NCBI GenBank assembly: GCA_022710245.1
Contig: JAKLHH010000626.1
Location: forward strand, 1 to 5,349
Source: Myxococcota bacterium
GTDB lineage: Bacteria; Myxococcota; Polyangia; GCA-2747355; JAKLHH01
Length of the DNA stretch: 5,349 nt
Direction of reading: 5' to 3'
The notes below the pieces were generated by a model. That model searched no databases and was not told where the DNA came from. It saw nothing but the letters and a program-made list of their open reading frames with translations. A program made the translations under genes and the position numbers. This document shows, piece after piece, positions 1-5,349 of the stretch (its first letter is position 1; every line of letters starts with the position of its first letter).

Positions 1-18
1 GGCGGTGGACGCGGCGCG

Positions 19-402
19 CTACCAAGCGCCGCGAGGCAGCGGCTGCACCGTGTAGAGCACCACGCCGGGCTGCTCGAGGAGCTTGCGGGTCTCGGCAGGG
101 ATCCTCACTCCGCCGTCACGGGTGACCAGCACACTGATGTGCGTCGAGTCGACCAGGTCGAAGGAGGCAGCGATGGCCCCTGTCAGGGCGCGCCGGTCGG
201 CCGGAGCGCCGTTGATGACGAGGCCGCCGTCCCTCCTCAAGTGCAGGTGGAACCCAGGAGTGGGCAAGAGACGTGCGATCGCTCGCCACGTCTCCGAGGT
301 CAACGCCCGCGGCAGCTCCCTCGGCTTTCCTCGAGCCTCGCTGGTGTGACTCGCCGCGAGCACGGACCCACTCAGCAGGACCAGCAGCAGCCATCTCGGC
401 AT
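19..402 (-). CDS. Small exported protein, possible anchorless ExbD/TolR-like periplasmic domain
   Basis: The product is 127 aa. Seen: an N-terminal signal peptide (Arg3, hydrophobic core about residues 5-16, likely signal peptidase I site after VLA at about residue 16), then a soluble domain at about 35-122. That domain reads as strand (FHLHLRRDGGLVING, 51-65), helix (70-82), strand (HISVLVTRDGG, 88-98), helix (about 103-111) and strand (VVLYTVQP, 114-121). This order and the DGGLVING hairpin resemble the periplasmic domain of ExbD/TolR, the proton-channel partners of TonB and TolA. What is missing is the ExbD N-terminal TM helix with its essential Asp; a cleavable signal takes its place. I inferred the family from pattern only. 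No cysteine follows the signal, so it is not a lipoprotein. A GTG two codons upstream (408-406) is also in frame, but it lies inside the Shine-Dalgarno, so ATG at 402 is preferred. It runs in the same direction as the MORN gene, 82 bp downstream of it. Confidence 0.72.
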   Translation of the reverse strand: MPRWLLLVLLSGSVLAASHTSEARGKPRELPRALTSETWRAIARLLPTPGFHLHLRRDGGLVINGAPADRRALTGAIAASFDLVDSTHISVLVTRDGGVRIPAETRKLLEQPGVVLYTVQPLPRGAW

Positions 403-405
403 GGG

Positions 406-414
406 CACCTCCTC
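406..414 (-). promoter_or_regulatory. Strong Shine-Dalgarno that decides the start of the small exported protein
   Basis: The minus strand reads GAGGAGGTG from 414 to 406, complementary to the 16S 3' end over AGGAGGTG. Its GGAGG core ends 5 nt before ATG at 402. A GTG start at 408 would sit inside this element, so the site argues for ATG. It is by far the best ribosome binding site in the window. Confidence 0.75.
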
Positions 415-447
415 GGAGCAGCCTACACACGCAGGGCGGCGGGTGGT

Positions 448-467
448 GTCACAGCTTGGTAACAGCT
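448..467. repeat. Two 9-bp direct repeats at an 11-bp period, candidate operator
   Basis: The plus strand reads GTCACAGCT (448-456), TG, then GTAACAGCT (459-467); the copies differ at one base. The 11-bp period places both copies on the same face of the helix. They lie 46-65 bp upstream of ATG 402, in the only non-coding gap before that gene, where an activator or operator site would be expected. The second copy contains part of an ACAGCTGT palindrome (462-469). I see no convincing -35/-10 pair with normal spacing beside it. A regulatory role is inference. Confidence 0.35.
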
Positions 468-484
468 GTCGAGTGGCTGCAGCG

Positions 485-1420
485 TCAGGGGTGACGGCTC
501 AGCTCATCCAAACCAGCAGCGACGTCGCCCGCGGCGACGCTGCTGATGAGCTTGCCGGCCCGATAGCGCTCCTGGGCGCGGGGTCTCCCGTCAGGGGTCC
601 ATCGCTCCCAGAGCCCCTCGCGCAGCCCCGCGCTGAACGCCCCGCGCTCGGCGAGCCGTCCGTCGTGGTGCCAGCTCCGCCACTCCCCCTCGGCGCGTCC
701 CTCGAGGTAGCCGCCCAGCTGGCGCAGCGCGCCGCTCTCCCAGAAGACCCGGAACGGGCCGTGCTTGACGGCCTCCTGGCCGCCGGCGCCGAGCGTCTCA
801 CCGCGATCCCGCTCGCACCACTCGAAGAAGTCACGGGGCGGCGCGCCGCCGGCGCTGCGCGTGCCAGCGGGGCAGACGAGCGGCGCCAGGCCGGCGGGAA
901 GGCGGGGGTGGGTGACGACCCAGAGGCTGGCGAGGGCGCCAGCGGCGGCGACGAGGTCGAGCCAGCGGAGCCGAGGCCAGGCGCCGCGGGCGAGGCGCAC
1001 GGCGGCGAGGGCCGGGCGGAGCGCCGACGCGCGGTAGAGGCTCTCGGGCGCGAGGCAGGTGGAGGCGGCCGCGTCGATGGTGACCCGGTCCCCGACGCAG
1101 AGCGGCCCGCCGCGGAGCTCGCAGGCCGCGCCCGTGGGATCGACGAGCTGCCGCCGGTCGGCGACGTGCTGGTCGCGGCAGCTGCCCGCCACCGCCCGCT
1201 GCGGCGCGGGGCGCCGCTCCAGGTCCACCTCGAAGGGCCGGGCGATCAGCGCCGCTCCCTCCATCCGGCACACTGGCGCGCCGCGTGCGCCGGGGCCGAG
1301 CACGCGGCCTTGCACGCGCTCGAGGTAGGCCGAGGCAGGCGGGCGGCCGTAGCGGCGGCGCCAGAGGAGCCGGTAGGCGAGGGCGAGCACCGTGGTGACG
1401 AGCAGCGAGGCGATGAGCAC
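485..1420 (-). CDS. Two-TM membrane protein with C-terminal MORN_2 repeats
   Basis: The product is 311 aa. Seen, in order: TM helix 1 (about residues 2-18) followed by a basic run (WRRRYGR); a soluble beta-rich domain at about 31-120; TM helix 2 (about 153-170, after PRLRW); a CPAGT...WC segment (183-202); then three tandem repeats of about 23 residues (219-241, 242-265, 266-291) with the G-x-W/F-x-x-W/F-x-x-x-G-x-L/P pattern of MORN_2 (YwqK-like) repeats. The soluble domain has VQGRVLG near its start and LVDPTGAAC later. This loosely recalls the GIDE-type domain, but I would not assign it. Basic residues before TM2 and after TM1 suggest the middle domain is cytoplasmic and the MORN repeats periplasmic. 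MORN_2 repeats probably bind or scaffold; no enzyme motif is visible. The start is GTG at 1420, without a clear Shine-Dalgarno. The frame is open upstream to a stop at 1486-1484 with no ATG or GTG, and a GTG at codon 11 would cut TM1. It is divergent from the AgmX-type pair. Confidence 0.85.
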   Translation of the reverse strand: MLIASLLVTTVLALAYRLLWRRRYGRPPASAYLERVQGRVLGPGARGAPVCRMEGAALIARPFEVDLERRPAPQRAVAGSCRDQHVADRRQLVDPTGAACELRGGPLCVGDRVTIDAAASTCLAPESLYRASALRPALAAVRLARGAWPRLRWLDLVAAAGALASLWVVTHPRLPAGLAPLVCPAGTRSAGGAPPRDFFEWCERDRGETLGAGGQEAVKHGPFRVFWESGALRQLGGYLEGRAEGEWRSWHHDGRLAERGAFSAGLREGLWERWTPDGRPRAQERYRAGKLISSVAAGDVAAGLDELSRHP

Positions 1421-1487
1421 AAAGGCTGGACAGCCGCGCGGTCGATCGGTTCCGGAACTTCTCGCGGAGCGGCGGTGTCTCGCTCAC
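1421..1487. promoter_or_regulatory. Divergent promoter region with a 10-bp palindrome
   Basis: This 67-bp gap separates two divergent starts, so it or the coding ends beside it must carry promoters for both directions. It contains the perfect palindrome GTTCCGGAAC (1449-1458) near its middle, and CGATCG just to the left (1443-1448). I cannot make out a -35/-10 pair, and neither gene has a good Shine-Dalgarno here (only GGAG at 1466 and GGCGG at 1471 on the plus strand, both too far from ATG 1488). Confidence 0.4.
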
Positions 1488-2933
1488 ATGCCCCACAGCG
1501 ACGCGGCGCTCGATCCCACGCTGGAGCTCCTGGACGGCTCGCGAGTGTTGCAGATCCAGGCCCGCCTCGGCGAGAGCGTCCTCTTCTGCCGCCAGCTCAC
1601 GGCTCAGGGCCGCGCGGCGATCACGGCGGGCAGCTCGCCGGACGCGGATCTCCCGTGCGAGCTCGCCGGCGGCGCGGCGAGCGTGCCGCTCGTCGAGGTG
1701 CGTGACGGGCGCTTCTGGGTGCTCGCCGCCCCCGGCGCTCGCACCGAGGCGCGCCGCGATGACGGCTGGCAGCCGGTCCCGGCCCCGCACCTGGTCGGCG
1801 TCGACGAGCGCCTCCGCGTCGAGCTGGGCGCCGCGGTGCTCGAGCTCGCCTCGGTGTCGCCGGCGCGGCCGCTCCGGCGAGGGCCGCTCGCGATCGGGCG
1901 CGCGGGCCTCGGCGTGGCGGCCGCCTCGCTCGGCGTTCACCTGTTGCTCGTCGGGCTGATGCTCGCGCTGCCGCCGGGAGGGCGCATGCTCTCTCGCGAC
2001 CCGCTCCCCTCGGAGCCCGCGTTCGTGCGGGTGCGGGTGCCGCGCCGGGTGGCCCTCGCGGGACCCGGCGGAGCGGCGGGGTGGGGCCACGACGCGCGCG
2101 CCGCGGCGGGGGCCAGCGGACGGCGCGGCTCTCCGCGGGCGCCGGTCAGGGCCGGGCGCCCGGCCAGCCGCGGGCCGAGCGACAACCCCGACCCGCGGCT
2201 CGCTCGCCAGCTCGCGGAGGCGGCGGTCCGGCGCGCGAGCCCTCTCGCCGCCGTGAGCGGCGCCGTACGCACGCTCCTCGACGCGAACCAGCGCGCGCTC
2301 GGCCGCGACGCGATGGACGCCATGGGAGGCCTGAACGCGAGCGCCACCGGCGAGGGCTACGGCTTCGGTGGGCTGGGGCTCGCCAGCAACGGTCTCGGGA
2401 TCAGCTGCACTTCAGGCGGGAGGTGCGGCGGCCCGGGCAGCGAGGGGACCATCGGGCTCGGCTCCCTCGGCATCGTCGGCAGGGGCGGCGGGTCCGGCAA
2501 CGGCTACGGCCGGGCGGGGGGCATCGGCTGGCTCGGGCGCACCAGGAGAGCGTGTGCGCCCGACTGCGCGAGCGTGATCGCCGGCTGCGGCGGGACCAGG
2601 AGCCTCGTCACCGGTTGCGACGTCAGAGGCAGCCTCGACAAGGAGCTCATCCGTCGCGTCGTCCGCCGGCACGTGAACGAGGTCCGCTACTGCTACGTGA
2701 AGGAGCTGCAATCACACCCTGCGCTCGAGGGGCGCGTCCGGGTGCAGTTCACCGTGCTGCCGGGCGGCGAGGTGGGCGCCGCAACGGTCGCCGAGTCCAC
2801 GGTCGGCCACGCGCGCCTCGAGGGCTGCGTGGCCTCCGCGGTCCGCCGCTGGCACTTCCCCAGGCCGAGGGGGGGCGGGCTGACGGTGGTGAGCTATCCC
2901 TTCGTCTTCCACGCCGCAGGAGAGGACGGATGA
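1488..2933 (+). CDS. AgmX/PglI C-terminal domain protein, TonB-like, with Cys-rich Gly linker
   Basis: The product is 481 aa. Seen: a soluble N-domain (about 7-125) with a GSSPDADLPCELAG segment where FHA-like domains of this family have their GRS..DL loop; one TM helix (139-161) after basic residues, so the N-domain is inside; an Ala/Pro/Arg linker to about 250; a Gly-rich stretch (280-350) with EGTIGLGSLGIVGRGGG typical of the family; and the AgmX/PglI domain (382-475) with SLDKELIRRVVRRHVNEVRYCY, ...GRVRVQF, EGCVASAVRRWHFP and VVSYPFVF. The C-terminal domain is TonB-like and periplasmic; AgmX itself comes from M. xanthus gliding-motility work. The role here is unproven and I give no symbol. 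Unusual: six extra cysteines (C307, C313, C356, C360, C367, C377) besides domain cysteines C402 and C447. The start at 1488 is chosen because MPHSDAALDPTLELLDGS aligns with the start of the next gene. The frame is open upstream to 1392, but that stretch overlaps the MORN gene. Confidence 0.92.
   Translation: MPHSDAALDPTLELLDGSRVLQIQARLGESVLFCRQLTAQGRAAITAGSSPDADLPCELAGGAASVPLVEVRDGRFWVLAAPGARTEARRDDGWQPVPAPHLVGVDERLRVELGAAVLELASVSPARPLRRGPLAIGRAGLGVAAASLGVHLLLVGLMLALPPGGRMLSRDPLPSEPAFVRVRVPRRVALAGPGGAAGWGHDARAAAGASGRRGSPRAPVRAGRPASRGPSDNPDPRLARQLAEAAVRRASPLAAVSGAVRTLLDANQRALGRDAMDAMGGLNASATGEGYGFGGLGLASNGLGISCTSGGRCGGPGSEGTIGLGSLGIVGRGGGSGNGYGRAGGIGWLGRTRRACAPDCASVIAGCGGTRSLVTGCDVRGSLDKELIRRVVRRHVNEVRYCYVKELQSHPALEGRVRVQFTVLPGGEVGAATVAESTVGHARLEGCVASAVRRWHFPRPRGGGLTVVSYPFVFHAAGEDG
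1512..1543 (+). repeat. Duplicated DNA segment, copy 1 (DPTLE-LLDGSR codons)
   Basis: This 32-bp stretch matches 2948-2979 at 28 of 32 bases by eye, encoding DPTLELLDGSR in the first gene and DPTLEVLDGSR in the second. A second close pair is 1644-1671 and 3080-3107 (25 of 28 bases; ADLPCELAG). Both are the remains of the gene duplication, kept by protein constraint and possibly by local gene conversion. Confidence 0.7.
2918..2925 (+). promoter_or_regulatory. Shine-Dalgarno for the second AgmX-type gene
   Basis: AGGAGAGG lies inside the last codons of the upstream gene, with AGGAG ending 7 nt before ATG 2930. Together with the ATGA stop/start overlap it fixes the start of the second gene and points to coupled translation. 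Confidence 0.75.
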
Positions 2934-4105
2934 GCTCGCTGCCTCGCGATCCGACGCTGGAGGTGCTCGACGGCTCGCGCGCGCTGACGGTGACCGCCAG
3001 CCTCGACGGAGCGCTCCTCTTCTCTCGCATCCTCGGCGAGGAACGCGGCGCCCGGGTGACCTGGGGGCCCTCGGCGCGCGCCGACCTCCCCTGCGAGCTC
3101 GCCGGCGCGGTGGCGCTGGCGGGGTTGCAGACGCTGGTCAGCGCTGACGAGCGCGGCTTCGAGCTGCACCTGCCGCCCGGGCTGACCGCCGAGCTCGAGG
3201 GCGAGGACGGCCTCACCCTCGAGCTCACGGGACGCCTCGAGCCACACCGGCTGCCCCGCGACTGCCGCGTGCGGCTGCCCCTCGGCGCTGCCGCGCTCGA
3301 GCTCGCCAGCAGCGCGCCCGCGCGGCCGCTCCCTGGCGGCCGGCCCTGGTCCGTCGGCAGCCGGGCAGGGGGCGCGGCGCTCGCGGCCATCGCGCTGCAC
3401 GCTCTCGCCGCGGTGCTGATCTGCAGCGGCTCGGCCCAGGGTACGCTCCGCCAGTCGCGCCTCGCCAGCGAGCCTCGCCCGAGGCCACCGCAGCGCCTGG
3501 CGACGGTCTCGCCGCCCCCGGCCTCGCGCCGCTCGCACCAGGGGCTCTACCTGCTGCGCGGGCCGCGCTGCAACCGCGACCCTCACCTCGCGCGCCGCCT
3601 CCCGAGCCTCGTCGACCTCCCGCCGCTGCCCACCTTCGTCGGCGGCCCGGGCGTCGAGCCGCGCGAGACGCAGGGGGAGGCCGGGCTGCGGCTCCTCGGC
3701 TACCGCACGCTCCTTCGCGACGAGCCGGCCGGGGACGCCGACACCTGCGGCCTCGGCGACCTCGCCGCTGGCCGACGCGCCGGGGCGACCGGCCACCTCG
3801 ACAAGGAGGTGATCCGGCGCGTGATCCGCGAGCAGGTCGTGCCCATGATCCGACACTGCTTCGCGCAGGAGCCTCCGCCCCACGACAACCACGCGCTGCT
3901 CCGCTTCGTCATCACCCCGCGCGGGAGCGTCTCCCGCGTCGAGGTCCTCGCCTCGAACTACGGGGAGCGTCACCACGCCGCGGAGGCCTGCGTGATCCGC
4001 GCGTTCGAGGCAGCGCGGTACCCAGCGTCGTCGGGCGGCGGGCGGGTGGTCGTCACCTACCCTCTGCAGCTCTTCGTGAGGTCCGGGAGCGGGGGCGGCG
4101 ACTAG
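2930..4105 (+). CDS. Divergent AgmX/PglI C-terminal domain paralog, Pro-rich linker
   Basis: The product is 391 aa. It is a paralog of the gene before it: DPTLEVLDGSRAL, RADLPCELAG and LGAAALELASSAPARPL line up with that protein's N-domain. Seen: cytoplasmic N-domain (about 7-130), one TM helix (147-165), a short Pro/Arg linker (about 178-203), a linker of unknown fold, and a C-terminal TonB-like domain (289-381) with HLDKEVIRRVIREQV, HCF at C310, EACVIRAF at C354 and VVVTYPLQLFV. The 70-residue Gly-rich stretch of its partner is absent, and the usual RYCY motif is IRHCF. Other periplasmic cysteines are few (C217 and C270 by my count). The start is ATG 2930, overlapping the upstream stop as ATGA with a good Shine-Dalgarno. 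The frame is open for 283 codons upstream, but that part only shadows the first gene. It is probably the second member of a coupled pair; a partner or heteromer role is inference. Confidence 0.9.
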   Translation: MSSLPRDPTLEVLDGSRALTVTASLDGALLFSRILGEERGARVTWGPSARADLPCELAGAVALAGLQTLVSADERGFELHLPPGLTAELEGEDGLTLELTGRLEPHRLPRDCRVRLPLGAAALELASSAPARPLPGGRPWSVGSRAGGAALAAIALHALAAVLICSGSAQGTLRQSRLASEPRPRPPQRLATVSPPPASRRSHQGLYLLRGPRCNRDPHLARRLPSLVDLPPLPTFVGGPGVEPRETQGEAGLRLLGYRTLLRDEPAGDADTCGLGDLAAGRRAGATGHLDKEVIRRVIREQVVPMIRHCFAQEPPPHDNHALLRFVITPRGSVSRVEVLASNYGERHHAAEACVIRAFEAARYPASSGGGRVVVTYPLQLFVRSGSGGGD

Positions 4106-5349
4106 CCGGCCGCGCGAGCTCGAGCTCGAGGGTGACGAGCTCGCCGGCGCGGAGCGGCACGCGCTGCAGGTCGACCCGCCCGGGGAGCGCCTCGCCGTCG
4201 AGCCGCAGCCGCCGCGCCCGCGCGAACGGTCCGCGGACGCGCGCGGTGAGCGGCCGCGCCTCGAGGTTCACCAGGCGCGCGAGCAGGCGCCCCTCGCGGC
4301 CCGGCGTCAGCGACGAGAGCGCGACGCCCGCTGGCTCCAGCGAGAGGTAGCTCACCGGCGCTGCCTCCCCCGAGGGCTCCGGCCCGGTGACGACGCGCGG
4401 CGGCGCCGCGTGCTCCTCGCAGACCCTCGCCACCCCCGCCTCGGCCCAGCCTCCCACGTAGGGCAGCAGCCCGAGCCGCACCTCGAGCGGGCCGAGCTGC
4501 CGCGCGCCCTCGACGGGGAAGCCGGGGCCCGCGTGCCCGGGGCGCGTGCTGAGGTCGCCGCGGCTCAGCCAGCGCACCGAGCGGAGCAGCGTGAGGAGGA
4601 GCTCGCTCCCGCCGCGCGTCGCGCGCGCCTCCCCCTCGTGCAGGCCCGGCGCGAGGAGCGCGAGGCCGCCGCGGCCCGGCTCCTCGAGCGCCAGGAAGCC
4701 GCTCACCGGGAAGGTGGGGAGCGGCGGCTGCTGCCACGCGTCGCCGCGAGGCAGCGCGAGCGGGCGCCTCAGCACCTGGAAGGGCGCGCTCGCGACGACC
4801 TCGTTCACCCGCAGCGGTACGCGCGCGGCGAGCCGCAGGCGGTGATCGTCGACGGTGTTCTCGAGCTGCAGGCGGAGCGAGACCAGCGGGGCCCCCCGGC
4901 AGAGCTCGACGCGCAGCCGCACCGGCAGCGCCCGTCGCTTCGCCGCGCGACCGCGACGATCGGCGGTGAGGGAGACCGGCAGCGCGAGCTCGAAGCGCGC
5001 CTCGGCCGCGGCGCGGAGCGGCCCGGCCTCGCAGAGCTCGAGACGAGCCTCGGTCGCGGCGCCGCGCACCTCGAGCTGCTCGCGCGGCGGCGCGTGGTCG
5101 TAGGTGTCGCCCGCGTCGCCGTCGTCGACGAGCTCGACGCTGGTGGCGAGCCCGCTCGCGAGGTGGCGGACGACGAGCCGCCCGCGCGGGTCGAGGCGTG
5201 CCTCGACGAGCCCGTTCTCCAGCGCCACGCCGCCGGAGCGCGGCCGCGAGAGCCGCGCGTCGCCGCCGGCCGTCGGGGCCGGCCGGAGCGGCGCCATCCC
5301 CAGCGGCGGCAGCTCCAGCTCGAGGAGCCGGCCGCCTGGCACCGCTTGC
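4053..5349 (-). CDS. GH38 alpha-mannosidase, C-terminal part (5' end outside window)
   Basis: A 431-codon C-terminal fragment is visible, open at the right edge. Family: glycoside hydrolase 38, zinc-dependent retaining alpha-mannosidases. Seen: the start of the GH38 beta-sandwich region, LENGLVEARLDPRGRL with DDGDAGDTYDHAPP about 35 residues on (5220-5085); LENTVDDHRLRL (about 4862-4827); PVSGFLALEEPGRGGLALLAPGL; then the family hallmark LLRSVRWLSRGDLSTRPGHAGP (about 4589-4524) and GLLPYVGGW. A last beta domain ends near ELVTLELELA (4142-4113), followed by about 20 Arg/Ser-rich residues read from DNA opposite the AgmX-type gene. The catalytic domain with the zinc ligands and nucleophile Asp lies beyond the window, so substrate, activity and signal peptide cannot be judged. 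The GTG at 5342 is internal, not a start. Candidate roles are glycan or mannosylglycerate breakdown. Confidence in the family is high; in the substrate, none. Confidence 0.93.
   Translation of the reverse strand, partial: QAVPGGRLLELELPPLGMAPLRPAPTAGGDARLSRPRSGGVALENGLVEARLDPRGRLVVRHLASGLATSVELVDDGDAGDTYDHAPPREQLEVRGAATEARLELCEAGPLRAAAEARFELALPVSLTADRRGRAAKRRALPVRLRVELCRGAPLVSLRLQLENTVDDHRLRLAARVPLRVNEVVASAPFQVLRRPLALPRGDAWQQPPLPTFPVSGFLALEEPGRGGLALLAPGLHEGEARATRGGSELLLTLLRSVRWLSRGDLSTRPGHAGPGFPVEGARQLGPLEVRLGLLPYVGGWAEAGVARVCEEHAAPPRVVTGPEPSGEAAPVSYLSLEPAGVALSSLTPGREGRLLARLVNLEARPLTARVRGPFARARRLRLDGEALPGRVDLQRVPLRAGELVTLELELARPASRRPRSRTSRRAAEGR

Noticed and set aside
420..452. Possible -35 (GTGACA) and -10 (TAGGCT) for the small exported gene, minus strand
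   Set aside because: The spacer is 21 nt, too long for a normal sigma-70 type promoter, and both boxes are imperfect.
401..1705. Open frame of 434 codons on the plus strand
   Set aside because: It lies opposite the MORN gene and runs into the first AgmX-type gene in a wrong frame. Composition is Ala/Gly/Arg/Glu-rich without recognisable motifs.
831..2090. Open frame of 419 codons on the minus strand
   Set aside because: It shadows the MORN gene in another frame and the opposite strand of the first AgmX-type gene. The translation is Arg/Ala-rich low-complexity text with no domain, as expected in GC-rich DNA.
2081..2929. N-terminal extension of the second AgmX-type gene
   Set aside because: The frame is open, but the extension is Arg-rich shadow of the first gene. 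ATG 2930 has a good Shine-Dalgarno and aligns with the N-terminus of the paralog.
2894..3976. Open frame of 360 codons on the minus strand
   Set aside because: It is antisense to the second AgmX-type gene, whose domains are secure. It is charged low-complexity translation with no ribosome binding site or motif.
4115..4128. 14-bp perfect palindrome CGAGCTCGAGCTCG just after the second AgmX-type stop, possible terminator
   Set aside because: It arises from alternating CTC and GAG codons for LELEL in the mannosidase, gives only a short stem, and has no following T tract.

Overview
The window is very GC-rich DNA, and G or C dominates third codon positions. Two tandem genes end in the AgmX/PglI-type (TonB-like) C-terminal domain that is characteristic of Myxococcota. 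A MORN_2-repeat membrane protein of a type common in those genomes sits next to them. The best guess for the source is a myxobacterial chromosome, possibly from the Polyangia side, but nothing here fixes the genus. I see no tRNA, rRNA, CRISPR array, insertion sequence or phage gene.

Layout, left to right. (1) 19-402, minus: a small exported protein whose mature part looks like an unanchored ExbD/TolR periplasmic domain (tentative). (2) 403-484: a gap holding an excellent Shine-Dalgarno sequence and a pair of 9-bp direct repeats at an 11-bp period. (3) 485-1420, minus: a two-TM protein with a soluble domain between the helices and three MORN_2 repeats at the C-terminus. (4) 1421-1487: a 67-bp divergent promoter gap with a 10-bp palindrome. 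(5) 1488-2933 and 2930-4105, plus: two paralogous single-TM proteins overlapping as ATGA. Each has a cytoplasmic beta-rich (FHA-like) N-domain, one TM helix, a periplasmic linker and an AgmX/PglI C-terminal domain. (6) 4053-5349, minus: the C-terminal part of a GH38 alpha-mannosidase, entering from the right edge and overlapping the second AgmX-type gene tail to tail by 53 bp. About 97% of the window is coding.

How the genes may work together. The two AgmX-type genes are clearly one translationally coupled unit and probably make a pair of inner-membrane proteins that reach into the periplasm, as TonB or TolA do. The divergent MORN protein is predicted to have a similar topology (soluble domain inside, MORN repeats outside) and shares the promoter gap with them. 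If the small exported protein really is ExbD-like, positions 19-4105 would be an envelope-spanning cluster lacking the usual ExbB/TolQ motor, at least within this window. The mannosidase is probably an unrelated neighbour. The most notable features are the cysteine-rich insertions in the first AgmX-type protein, the divergence between the two paralogs, and the ExbD-like protein that has a signal peptide in place of a membrane anchor.
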